64,000 nucleotides of DNA from Siphonodentalium dalli (Eukaryota; Mollusca; Scaphopoda; Gadilida; Siphonodentaliidae), in assembly GCA_032622095.1 (NCBI GenBank), contig CP136062.1:225258578-225322577 (forward strand). The letters are read 5' to 3'. This document shows, in pieces, positions 9,686 through 19,049 of this stretch. The notes under the pieces are model-generated. The model ran no database searches, was not told where the DNA came from, and was given only the letters and a program-made list of their open reading frames with translations. Every line of letters starts with the position of its first letter. The stretch's first letter is position 1. The translations under genes and the position numbers were made by a program.

Positions 9686-9779
9686 ATATGTAGAGGATCT
9701 CTAATGAGTCGCAATTCTAAACGAAACTTAATAACCGAGTGGACTAAGTTCAAACTTCGATATTTAAGTTTTAATTATT

Positions 9780-9967
9780 TGAAGTTTCGATAAAAAGTCT
9801 GATTCTTATAAAGTATTTATAATAATAAACTTCACTGATAACTTTATATCATTTCTTCTATAAGATTATAAGTTATAATCTTAGAAGAAATAATATAAAG
9901 TTATGAGTAAAGTCTATCATTCAGAATTAAGTAATACAAAATTAAGTGTGATTTTTATCAATCGAAA
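9780..9967. repeat. Imperfect inverted repeat (unit 2)
   Basis: Duplicate of 2937-3123. The inner arms around AACTTTATAT and ATATAAAGTT are kept. Confidence 0.6.
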
Positions 9968-10079
9968 ACCTTCTATATATTTAGGAGATAAACGTACCCT
10001 GTTGAGTTGTACATTCTGGGATTCGAGCATGAAAACAGTTTGAACACTGCTCCGTAACAATTTCCTGTGGGGTGGGGCG

Positions 10080-10290
10080 GGTTGGCTCGTTTCGCTACAC
10101 CTTTATGCGCCGATGATTTTTTACCGTGCTACATTCAGCTTTGATGCACGCTGAAGCGGCCGATGAACGGTATCTATAGACAACAACGGGCGGGTGTGCT
10201 CGTTTCGCTACTCCGTTCTGCATCGATGAAATTTTACCGTGCTACATTCAGATTTGATGCACGAAAACTAATGCTAGCCGCTCTCGGCCA
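10080..10290. repeat. Local ~110-bp tandem duplication specific to unit 2
   Basis: A block containing GGCTCGTTTCGCTACACC, TTTTACCGTGCTACATTCAG and TTTGATGCACG occurs twice here (about 10084-10153 and 10195-10264) but once in unit 1 (about 3240-3315). The spacer GAACGGTATCTATAGACAAC is not found in unit 1. Confidence 0.7.
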
Positions 10291-10496
10291 ATCAGAATGC
10301 TTGTTTTAGTGACAAATACTCAATTGAATTACAATACAATATAATTTTTTATCAATACATTATCTATAATACATTCGGAGATTTTACAATTGAAAATTTG
10401 TGAGTCTTATATTATACATTCTCATTTCGTATTGTATAATATATAAGTTAGGCGGCAGCACTTTGGAATTGTGACCCTAATTACCCTCCAAATTTC

Positions 10497-10780
10497 AAGA
10501 CATATTGTGGGCGTGTTCGGGTGCGTGAAACTGATAAGTTTACTCAGGACCTATGCCAATTAGAGGAATATAGCATTCTACTAATATCGCCGAAAATCTC
10601 AAATAATTCGGCAATACCACTCCGTAGAAAACATTGTCTGAACTACCACTGTGTATATACGACACCGGATATTATGCAGGAAAAATGTGTTTGTTTACAT
10701 AATATGCCGAGATTTTTGACAGAAAATTCGTGATTGTGAAAAACCAGGACATATCAGGAATATCACATACCTCTGAATAA
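10497..10780. repeat. Dispersed repeat, AGACATATT family (unit 2)
   Basis: Duplicate of 3571-3840. It starts AAGACATATTGTGGGCGTG and includes the GTATATACGACACCGG segment. The ORF at 10521-10733 is open only by chance of small indels and has no domain. Confidence 0.55.
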
Positions 10781-10816
10781 TTGGTGAGTATGCTATACTT
10801 CGAAACTATACTATAT

Positions 10817-11500
10817 AAAAATTCTGAATATAAAGTACGTCCTCAGAAATCACGATTATTATGTGAAATTCCGCAGATCGTCTGCAACTTGCTCTATCAA
10901 ACACCGATTTTCTTGTATTTAAAACGTTTGTATGTTTAAATATTGCTATACACATGACTTACGAAATGTCCACAATCAATTATATAGCACCAAACATGAG
11001 TTTTTCGGCTGTTTGTTAAAACTATTGCCGAAAGACATAATTATTTGGTGTACGGCGTATTGCAGGAGCACTGTCGTGTAAATTGCAATTCCCATGTTTT
11101 GTTACTGTACGGGATATTGCAAGCCCAAAACAATATCTGCCAATTGTAGGCAAATGATTGGTTCAAAACGGGAGTCGTATCATTGCACATCATTATGGTG
11201 TTGCTTTGCAGCTCATTTGTACACCACCTGTATGCTAATTAAAATTTAAATTTAAAATAAAATCAGAGGGGGCTAACGACCAGTTGGCATGATACATTTG
11301 AAGGTCCTCTTTGAAATATAACACAAACTATCATATTTGGCGATGGTTATGATACTTGTTTCCCAGAAACGCCAAACATTGAAATAAGCATTAATGATAA
11401 TAATTGATTGCAGACCTCCCACTAACTAATGTTCCAAGTCAGTCTTAGTTTAGACACAGTCTCACTTCACACACCAGAACTGGTTAGTAACTGCAGGTCA
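10817..11500. other. Unassigned AT-rich stretch (unit 2 counterpart of 3907-4610)
   Basis: Collinear with unit 1 apart from small deletions, for example about 20 bp near 11200 and 10 bp near 11283. No gene is seen. Confidence 0.5.
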
Positions 11501-11649
11501 ACAATGGTTTTATAAATGTAAAAGAAAATATGCGGCAAACTATGCGATTACATTTTTAACATCTGCGTTATACATGTAGCTCGATAAAATAGCAAGTCGA
11601 TGTTCAGTATAGAATTACAATTTGCCTGCAGATATAGGGAGAGAAAGAG

Positions 11650-11652
<3 letters not shown>

Positions 11653-11690
<38 letters not shown>

Positions 11691-11692
11691 GA
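11653..11692. repeat. (GA)n microsatellite
   Basis: An almost pure run of GA dinucleotides. It is absent at the matching position in unit 1 (about 4786-4800), where the sequence reads only GAGAGAAAGAGAAAATGG. Confidence 0.9.
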
Positions 11693-11915
11693 TGTTTATT
11701 CCTCCAAACATGGAGACAATATGATACAATATATACATACACAAATAAACTGTTGACATATATACACAATATAATTTAACATGACTTAATTCCTCAAATA
11801 CCAAATAAGACACCAGGAGGTCGGATGACTTTAGAGTCACCATATCAAAGACCGAAGAATTGTTCACATAATAATAATTATGAATTTATTGCTGAAATAA
11901 TTACTGCAAGACAAG
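11693..11915 (-). mobile_element. Insert next to (GA)n, probably a retroelement 3' end on the minus strand
   Basis: This segment is absent from unit 1. It is flanked by two partial copies of the same local sequence (about 11505-11655 and 11918-12235 both contain TATGCGGCAAACTATGCGA and the downstream GATATAGGGAGAGAAAGAGA block). Read on the minus strand it ends GGAGGAATAAACATC and then runs into (TC)n, which looks like a polyadenylation signal followed by a simple-repeat tail. The parent element cannot be identified. The overlapping minus-strand ORFs do not match a family I know. Confidence 0.4.
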
Positions 11916-11975
11916 GTTTTATAAATGTAAAATAAAATATGCGGCAAACTATGCGAAGGATGTCTTCGTGTCATT

Positions 11976-12150
11976 ATAAATGTAAATAACCGGAGTACAT
12001 TTATAAATGTAAATAACCGGAGTACATTTATAAATGTAAATAACCGGAGTACATTTATAAATGTAAATAACCGGAGTACATTTTTAACATCTGCGTTATA
12101 CATGTAGCTCATTATAAATGTAAATAACCGGATTACATTTTTAACATCTG
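11976..12150. repeat. 27-bp minisatellite, four tandem copies plus one offset copy
   Basis: The unit, beginning ATAAATGTAAATAACCGGAG, starts at 11976, 12003, 12030 and 12057, an exact 27-bp period. A fifth, slightly changed copy is at 12114-12140 after a short spacer that is itself repeated downstream. Unit 1 has a single copy at about 4677-4703. The 98-codon ORF read on the minus strand (repeating NVLRLFTFI) is a product of this repeat and not a gene. Confidence 0.9.
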
Positions 12151-12279
12151 CGTTATACATGTAGCTCGATAAAAAAATAACAAGTCGATGTTCAGTTTAG
12201 AATTACAATTTGCCTGCAGATATAGGGAGAGAAAGAGAAAATGGAAAATATATTTATTTGTTATAAAACCTCACTTTCA

Positions 12280-12660
12280 AGTTTGTATTGTTGACCCCCG
12301 TCCCTAGTATTGTCAGAGGACTATTGTATTCAGCTGCGTTTGTTCGTCCGCACATCCATCCGTGTGTCCGTCCGATTTCTTGTCAGACTGTTAACTACAT
12401 CTCAAATTATCCGACAGAAATTTTCCAACCTTAGGGGGGTGACAGGTTGGAAATTTCCAACACTTGGAAAGCGTGTGTCCTGGTCCCTCCCCCGTGGCCA
12501 GTCAAAAACTTCTAGTTAATTTAAGAAAACAATATTGTCATACATTTAGTCAACATTGTCATTGGAATTGTCATCAGTTGGAGAATTGTCCAACCTAAGA
12601 GGGAGTATGGGGTTTGAAATTTCCAACACTAGGGAAGCTTCAGTTGAGGCCAGTCTAGAT
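12280..12660. repeat. Dispersed repeat with GTCCG tract (copy 2, unit 2)
   Basis: Duplicate of 4840-5260 with a few substitutions and a shortened segment near 12545-12575. Confidence 0.65.
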
Positions 12661-13100
12661 GCTAGGATTTGCGATTTTCTTGTATAGTTTTCCAAATTTT
12701 CTCACACCGGGCTGAACAAACATGGACGGACACAATGTCCTGGTCTCTTACCCGTAGCGATGTGCATTTGTCTGGAGTAGGCTACTAGATGTTAGGATTT
12801 ATCCAATTCTCAGGTTAAAGTATCTGAATTTTCTTATACCGGGCATATAGAACAACATAGTTTATGAATACATAGGATATTAGGCCTGAGGACTGATGTG
12901 CAAGAGGGGTGCAAATGGAATTATGCAAAACTTGTGTTTGGTCTATGATTCTGATTCAAGGGGGAATTATGCAAAAGTTGTGTTTGGTGTCTGATTCTGA
13001 TTCAAGGGGGGTGAAATTGGATTTTCCCAAGGTGGACACCCCCCCTCCAACGGAGACCCTCTAGCGACATCCCTGCATGCGCTAATGCGCATATTCGAAT
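12661..13100. other. Unassigned sequence (unit 2 counterpart of 5261-5680)
   Basis: Collinear with unit 1; the poly-C run is interrupted here (13038-13048). No gene is seen. Confidence 0.5.
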
Positions 13101-13432
13101 ATTAGCAAGTGGCCCTAATATGATTCCATACATGGCGCATATTTTGTCGCTTTCGGCGCACCGCGCCGAATGCGCACCGAATGGGCTAATGCCGCATATT
13201 TTGTCGCTTTCAGCGCGGTGCGCCGAAAGCGACAAAAAGTGCGCCGTAACGCCGCATATTTTGTCGCTTTCGGCGCGCGCCGAAACAACGCTAATAGCGC
13301 CGAAAGCGACAAAAAGTGCGCCGTAACGGCGCACATTTTGTCGCTTTCGGCGCGTTACTAATGGCGCACTTTTTGTCGCTTTCGGCGCGCGCCGAAAGCG
13401 CCATTAGCAAGTGGCCCTAATAGGATTCCATA
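13101..13432. repeat. Expanded GC-rich palindromic array with 30-bp direct-repeat flanks
   Basis: Six segments of the motif TTTTGTCGCTTTCGGCGC or its complement lie between 13141 and 13402 in alternating orientations, so many pairings into long hairpins are possible. The array is bracketed by two 30-bp direct repeats, 13101-13130 and 13403-13432, starting ATTAGCAAGTGGCCCTAATA and differing at one base. Unit 1 has only two arms and one flank. Several overlapping ORFs in all frames here are side effects of the repeats. Confidence 0.8.
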
Positions 13433-13784
13433 AACATCCGATAACATCATCATCAGCCATTTCACCACCAAGCACTGCTGTGAAGAACTCCGATACCATA
13501 AAAGATGTTTCCCTTTCCTGTGCAGAACCAAACCCGGCTTTGATTTGTAAATCTTCACACAAACGTCACAAACGTGGTCTGCTTCTGGTGTGGTTGTTAC
13601 TGTAGCATGGCATGGTTCCATGGCGTCTTGATTTGTGAATTTTCAAGTTGTATTTATATTTCGTTTCAAAACCGCAAATCCCACACGTAGTCTTGTTATC
13701 CACCTGGACAGACTCCACTACGGGTGCTATCTCCAATGAAGACATTTCGGACAGAATGAATACCGCATTAGCAAGTTGTCCCAT
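13420..13784 (-). pseudogene. Relic with two C2H2 zinc fingers, frame-broken
   Basis: On the minus strand one frame (13784 to 13566) reads CGICGFETKYKYNLKIHKSR and then RH, a good C2H2 finger (C-x2-C-x12-H-x4-H). The next frame (13621 on) reads CDVCVKIYKSKPGLVLHRKG and then KH, a second finger. The two are in different frames and each runs into non-finger sequence or a stop. A third frame contains a further coding-like stretch ending in the 30-bp flank repeat at 13403-13432. This looks like a decayed coding sequence with indels, possibly from the zinc-finger region of a retroelement or from a host regulator. Separate exons are an alternative, as I cannot exclude introns. Its source is unknown. 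Confidence 0.5.
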
Positions 13785-14624
13785 TTATAAATGCACACAA
13801 TACATGGGATCGGTGCCTTGCACGGACATGTGGTGTGGACATGTGGTGTGTTATCTGCATTATTACTGAGCTGGATTGCAAATAGGAAGGCCATCACAAC
13901 CCCATGCAGTGCACGAATGATGTGGGGAGGCCATTGCTGATGAAATTATTGGCAACTATGCACGTATTTTCACGCCCCATGCAGTTTCGGCGAAATAAAA
14001 TAATATCCCACCACCTCCCAACACCACCGCGCTCCATATGAAGATCATTTGGACCACACTATTAACATTTGTGGTCGCTGCTATCCATCTGGTGAAATAC
14101 GTCGCAATGTCAAAAAAACTGTTACTTGTCCTTTCAAAATAACCCCATGTAAATTCAAGAATCAACCTACATTAATCTACATGTATGTCTAATTTTAAAA
14201 ACAGACATTTGTTCAGGGTGCAACGGACCTGCCCGTTTTACAACTGCAGAATAGTGGCATTGCTGACCCCACTCCTTGAGGGATCCATAAGCCCATATAT
14301 CCAGGAATTATATAGGCACAATTTATAGAATGAAATATTTAAAAATGAATATTTATATATAGATGAATATTGTTCATGTTCACAAGTTTATGATCAGAAT
14401 TAAAATTTATTGGGGAAAAATAACAATATTTTTTATTATTTGAACAAATGGGAACCAAGATGATGAATTGATGCATATATTAGTTGAACAGCTTCTATAA
14501 TATAAAGGCAAACAATATACTTAAATTGAAATGTTAATTGAGAGCAGCGAAATGTGTAACCCATGCAGAAGGGCAATTACCAGCGTCCCTATTTGAATAT
14601 TACACGGGCTCCGGGGGAACTGGG
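13785..14624. other. Unassigned sequence, no gene supported
   Basis: The sequence is not part of the duplication. It contains a direct repeat of GGACATGTGGTGTG (about 13824-13852). A 34-codon ORF at 14038-14142 is hydrophobic, but nothing supports it as a gene. From 14300 to 14560 the sequence is very AT-rich. Confidence 0.5.
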
Positions 14625-14626
14625 GT

Positions 14627-14690
14627 ATCGTGGAAGGTCTTATTAAGTTGCAAACTATTTTGCCCTGATCCCTTTTGTATATTATAGATA
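14627..14690 (+). mobile_element. Short relic of a LINE 3' tail
   Basis: These ~64 bases resemble the extreme 3' end of the intact LINE at 28584-28648. Both contain a TATCG start, an AAGTTG block and then ATCCCTTTTGTATATTATA. It suggests an old, strongly truncated insertion of the same family. Confidence 0.5.
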
Positions 14691-14699
14691 TACAACTAA

Positions 14700-15323
14700 T
14701 TTCACGTCAAGCTGGAGCAATTGATCTCCTTACAAAACCATACATGACTTCGTTTAAGCATGTTACGTTGTAGCGAGCGCATAGTAACTGCAGGTATCGG
14801 ACTACAAGTTATCTTACCATTGATATAGTCCGTCAATCGTATTTATCTCATTTGTTCACCTTTATCGCAACAACAAAAAAACAGTATATGTCGATTTCTG
14901 GGCTATCGATTTGTTTCTTTCTGGCTTGCGATAGCGCCAATTCGCACGACAGTAAATATATTGTAATTTGTAATTCGCCGTACACTATAGCACCTGACGT
15001 TTAAGTCTGATTGTGTGCGGATGCGCTGACAATTTCCATACAAATTCCCACCCGTTCTTTGTTCGTACAATCTCTTCATGTACACATTGATGACTCCAGA
15101 AAATTGAAGAGAGCGTATTAAATAAGAGGCGTTTTAGCTCTCATGATTGATATTTTCCCGTGCAGGAACACGCTATCATTGAACAGTACTCCGTGCGCTT
15201 TGGACTGTTCAACTCGTCATCGATAATCAAACAAGATCATTGTATAGCGAACGCAGTCAACGAGAAACTTTGTCAAAATTATTACGCATTATAAATGGAT
15301 TTTATAGATTTCTAACGGTGGTA
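14700..15323. other. Unassigned sequence, no gene seen
   Basis: The sequence is of moderate GC content with no ORF showing a recognisable domain and no repeat shared with the rest of the window that I could find. Confidence 0.5.
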
Positions 15324-16452
15324 TAGGGTGCATTTACATTGCTATAGAACTGTACACATATCTACACGCAGACTAGTGTAAACGGGTTGATATAGAAATG
15401 CACACAGAAAGAAAACGGTATTAGTTCGTGTGAGCAACAATCGTGCCCGCTATACGTCACGGTCAACGCCGAAGCATTGTGACAGGCAAATATGTTTTGA
15501 TTAATTGTTACTCGGGCTTGGCGAATGTGTTTTAGCGTTCGTTGTCATTTCAACACGTGTATTTCGAATATTGAACACGGACAGGGAAGTGGCAACTTTG
15601 GTCAAAATTTTCAACAGTTGGGAATTTCATACCTGACACAACATTAGTTGTAATTTCCAAACCAACAATAGGTTGAAAATGATCTTGTAGTTTGATTTTC
15701 AAACATTATATGGGGGGGGGGGGTATTGTTTTCGGACCAATATTTGCATAATTTCCTATCAAAATTTTGGGCTGGAATGGCCATCAGCTGGAAGTTTTCC
15801 AACCTTATGGGGCCGGTGTCAGGTTGGAAATTTCCAACACTTGAAAAGATTGTGTCCTGGTCCCTCCCCGTGGCCAGTCAAAAACTGCTAGTTAATTTAA
15901 GAAAAAAATATTGTCCTACATTTGGTCAACATTGCCATTGGAATTGTCATCAGTTGGAATTGTTACTACATTTGTTCAAATAAAGGGTGTTGTAGGGTGG
16001 ATACCCATTCCATACATATCTAAAATGGCCACCGCCCAGATGGTGTCAAACAGGAGACCTATAGATATATAGATGATCACATGAAATCCTAAATATTGGT
16101 GGAATCGCCATCTAAAGATATTTGGGTGCTCTCTAGCCTCTCTATTTGTGCACACGGTTGTTTGTTGTGTATTCCTATGCGATTTTCATTCTTTCTTCGA
16201 ACCATTATCAAGTGGTATAAGGATACACTTTAAATACATGCGGCACATACCAAATCGCTGTTGTCTGCTGATAGTTGATTCATTTTTATGTCTGGCCTAA
16301 ATTGACACGACTCGTAATGAATTGTCAATTACCAGAGTACTGAGCAGCCCGCGTTCACTATTAGTAATCATATTGTGATCACAGTAATGCGCGACACGTG
16401 ACTTCATACAGATCTGTATACAGTTCTATATCAGTGTAAATACACCCTTAAT
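15324..16452. repeat. Pair of inverted arms about 1.1 kb apart
   Basis: The sequence AGGGTGCATTTACATTGCTA at 15327 and its continuation into ATAGAACTGTACACATATCT match the reverse complement of about 16407-16449 with a few mismatches. The TAGGGTG-type end is hAT-like, but I find no clear 8-bp target duplication, so a DNA transposon is likely rather than proven. Between the arms are a poly-G run (15712-15723), one dispersed repeat copy (15760-15975) and otherwise unassigned sequence without a gene. Confidence 0.45.
15760..15975. repeat. Dispersed repeat (copy 3, outside the duplication)
   Basis: It shares with 4960-5110 and 12400-12550 the order TTCCAACCTTA, GGTTGGAAATTTCCAACAC, TGTCCTGGTCCCTCC, GTGGCCAGTCAAAAACT and GTTAATTTAAGAAAA. 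It lacks the GTCCG tract. The ORF at 15726-15983 is a chance reading of this repeat. Confidence 0.65.
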
Positions 16453-16484
16453 GTCAAGAGGACACAATTGGTAAAATTCCTGCA

Positions 16485-16575
16485 TAATATCCGGTGTCGT
16501 ATATACACAGTGACTACGCTCAATTATAAATATTTACTTATACATTCGGGACGCAACTACCACATACGTGTTGGA
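16485..16575. repeat. Mosaic fragment of the AGACATATT repeat family
   Basis: The left part, CCTGCATAATATCCGGTGTC and onward to about 16515, is the reverse complement of 3728-3760. The right part, ACTACGCTCAATTATAAATA and onward, is in the same orientation as 9179-9225. The opposite orientations within 90 bp suggest an internal inversion or a nested copy. Confidence 0.55.
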
Positions 16576-16625
16576 GCGAGTGACTAGAATTTTACCCAAA
16601 ATGTTCAGGGACAAAGAGAACATGA

Positions 16626-17149
16626 CTTTAAAGACCCACTTAATGTTTGACTCCTCGATTATTTATATACAGAGTCAGTGTTATTAAAGGTCCACTTAAT
16701 GTTTGAGTCCCCGATTATTTATATACAGAGTCAGTGTTATTAAAGGCCCATTTAATGTTTGAGTCACTGATTATTTATATACATATATATATATACAGAG
16801 TCAGTGTTATTAAAGGCCCACTTAATGTTTGAGTCACTGATTATTAATATATACAGAGTCAGTGTTATTAAAGGCCCACTGAATGTTTGAGTCCCCGATT
16901 ATTTATATACAGAGTCAGTGTTATTAAAGGCTCACTTAATGTTTGAGTCCCTCATTATTTATATACATATACAGAGTCAGTGTTACTAAAGGCCCACTTA
17001 ATGTTTGAGTCACTGATTATTTATATATACCGAGTCAGTGTTACTAAAGGTCCACTTAATGTTTGAGTCCCCGATTAATTATATACAGAGTCAGTGTTAT
17101 TAAAGGTCCACTTAATGTTTTTGAGTCCCTGATTATTTATATATACAGA
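16626..17149. repeat. 56-bp satellite, left block (about nine monomers)
   Basis: About nine monomers of the satellite that fills the right half of the window, with CACTTAATGTTTGAGTC and TATACAGAGTCAGTGTTATT as landmarks. Monomers differ by a few bases and by short (TA)n expansions such as 16780-16795. This is the left edge of the array: the sequence before 16626 is not satellite. The block is in phase with the array that resumes at 28665. Confidence 0.95.
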
Positions 17150-17371
17150 AGACAAGACAAGATGGCGGCCGAGTCATAACAAGCTAATTTTCGCTCCTAC
17201 TTTTTCGGCTATTTAACGGGGAAAAGAAAGTAATAAAGACACACAATATACAAGGATCTTCGGCGGGTTTAACACAGAGAACTATACGGACCGATCGGGT
17301 ATTTTGAAATTTGTTTTTCCGAGTTTGAAGCCGGATACGATTTGACTGACCACGACCAATATCCGATAAAA
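17150..17371 (+). promoter_or_regulatory. LINE 5' UTR
   Basis: These 222 bases lie between the target duplication and the ORF1 start codon. The beginning, with GACAAGACAAGATGGCGGCCG, is GC-richer than the surroundings, and many LINEs carry an internal promoter in this position. No specific promoter motif can be assigned. An out-of-frame ATG at 17161 precedes the ORF1 start. Confidence 0.5.
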
Positions 17372-18844
17372 ATGGCGGGCGTGGTAGAAGACTCTCAAAA
17401 TGAACTTGTAAATACCTCACAATATAAGTCTGACTTAACAAATAGCATGGCTGCTGATGATAAAACTAACTGTTCAAATTTAATAAATGGTGAAAAACAT
17501 CCTGAATTAACAACCACACTTCCAGTTGGAGACATCCAGTCTCAGTCAGAGATTTCAAAACCTGACACAGTTATGGAAGTCATCAATTCTGTGGCTGATA
17601 CAAACTATGATTTTTCTGGAAGCCAACCTCAATCAGATGTAATTACTCTCTGTCTAGCAAACTCCATTTTTGATCCACCCTCCAGCCAAGTTTCGAGTTT
17701 AAATGCATCACCACAGGACTCACCAATAGGCACCCCAACCAGCTTCGCATCAAATTTTCAAGCGGTTTCCCAGTCAATGCAATCTTTCAGTGCGAAAGAA
17801 AGAAAGAAACGACGTAGAGGACCGGTATCTACAGAGGAAGATTCATTAGATGAACACATAAATAAGACAATTAAAGACCAAATCAGTGTATGCATGAAGC
17901 AAGAGTTTCAGACATTGGGGAACCAAATGAAAATTTTAACAGATATGTTTGCAACTATGCATACTACAATTGAAGAGTCAGTAAAAACAAGCATATCAAA
18001 TACACAAAAGGAGGTGATTACAGTAAAAAATGGGATGCAGAGCATGCAGCAAGAAATAAATTCTCTCAAAACTGAAGTCCGCGAACTAAAGGGTGAGAAT
18101 CAGAAACTGACTGAGATATCTTTGCAAAACTCAAATTCAAATCCTACTGGGTCCTTGGACAAAGAATGGATTGAAAACCTCATTGAGAAGAAATTCAAGG
18201 AAGCAATCAAGCACACCGACACTGAGGTTGAGAAAGGAGAACAGTATAGTCGTATAAATTGTCTACAATTCCATAATGTGCCTATTCCAGATGACATCTC
18301 CAACCCTTTTAATATTGATGCAAAATGTGTAGTTAGGGATATCTGTGAGCACTTCCTGAAAGTTAAATTACATCCCCGAGACATTTCAAATGCTCATCCT
18401 CTTGGTGCGCCTCATACTGTACCTGAAGGTCCTTTAATTCCTGCCAGGAAAGCAGACAAGCTGTTTGAATCAGAACAAACATCATCCCATCTAAATAAAC
18501 ATGCAGCTTCAAATCAGCAGACAGATATATTGGTACCAGGGAGCCAGACTCGTAAAACAACCACCAAGGCCTGCAACATAATAGTACGCTTTGGAAATTG
18601 GTATGCTCGAAAAGCTGTGTTCGACAATAAGAAACTTCTAAAGGGTCAAAGTAAGATCTTCATAACCGAGAACCTTACCAAGGCTAGAAGTGACATTGTG
18701 CGAGAACTTTACTTATTAAAGAAGGAGAAACTCATTTCTTCCTATTGGACATTTCGTGGAAACATCTTCACCAAGACAACAGAGACATCAAAGCCATTCA
18801 AAGTAAATTCACTCGAGGAAGTGAAATCAATCAAGGAAAAGTGA
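17372..18844 (+). CDS. LINE ORF1 protein (coiled coil, RRM-like), 490 aa
   Basis: Probable RNA-binding chaperone of the LINE ribonucleoprotein. I start it at ATG 17372, in the good context AAAAATGG; the open frame extends ten codons further upstream only to a TTG. Residues 1-140 are rich in Ser, Thr, Asn and Asp and look disordered. A basic cluster KERKKRRR at 142-149 could be a nuclear-localisation or RNA-binding patch. Residues about 160-255 show heptad-like leucine, isoleucine and methionine spacing and probably form a coiled coil for multimerisation. From EQYSR at 290 the sequence resembles the RRM-like domain of L1-type ORF1 proteins, with IIVRFGNW and IFITENLTKAR near the C-terminus. 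No CCHC knuckle is seen. The frame is intact. The role follows from the family; no activity can be read from the sequence. Confidence 0.8.
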   Translation: MAGVVEDSQNELVNTSQYKSDLTNSMAADDKTNCSNLINGEKHPELTTTLPVGDIQSQSEISKPDTVMEVINSVADTNYDFSGSQPQSDVITLCLANSIFDPPSSQVSSLNASPQDSPIGTPTSFASNFQAVSQSMQSFSAKERKKRRRGPVSTEEDSLDEHINKTIKDQISVCMKQEFQTLGNQMKILTDMFATMHTTIEESVKTSISNTQKEVITVKNGMQSMQQEINSLKTEVRELKGENQKLTEISLQNSNSNPTGSLDKEWIENLIEKKFKEAIKHTDTEVEKGEQYSRINCLQFHNVPIPDDISNPFNIDAKCVVRDICEHFLKVKLHPRDISNAHPLGAPHTVPEGPLIPARKADKLFESEQTSSHLNKHAASNQQTDILVPGSQTRKTTTKACNIIVRFGNWYARKAVFDNKKLLKGQSKIFITENLTKARSDIVRELYLLKKEKLISSYWTFRGNIFTKTTETSKPFKVNSLEEVKSIKEK

Positions 18845-19049
18845 ACATACCAAATGTACCACTGAACATTGAGAAATTATCACCTTTATCACAAATTACT
18901 CAATCATCCACACATAAATAAAAAAAAAAAAATTGCACGTGTATCCACCTTGCCATTTTAAATTTTCCAATTTAAAAACCCCTGATCATAGATAATTCTA
19001 CTGTGTATGTCTACATTTGAAATTTAAGTTCCAAAACTCGCTAATGTTA

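Larger units (their letters stand above)
6548..13238. repeat. Tandem segmental duplication, unit 2
   Basis: Collinear copy of 54-5826. Differences that change its length are the TTAA-flanked insertion at 9033-9399, a short insertion near 8016-8045, a local duplication at 10080-10265, and the (GA)n insert with minisatellite expansion at about 11640-12180. It lacks some short stretches present in unit 1, for example about 10 bp near 2300. The boundary on the right is in the GC-rich module, after which the two units differ. Confidence 0.85.

Noticed and set aside
11864-12160. 98-codon ORF with repeating NVLRLFTFI
   Set aside because: It is a reading of the 27-bp minisatellite; a 27-bp period keeps any frame open.
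13002-13361. Overlapping ORFs rich in Ala, Arg and Ser around the GC-rich palindromes
   Set aside because: Several frames on both strands are open at once because of the repeated GCGCCGAAAGCGAC motif; no protein feature supports any of them.
14038-14142. 34-codon hydrophobic ORF beginning MKIIWTTLL
   Set aside because: Signal-peptide-like, but too short, with no conservation or context to support it.
17342-17371. Upstream start of ORF1 at TTG 17342
   Set aside because: A eukaryotic LINE is more likely to start at ATG 17372, which has a good context.
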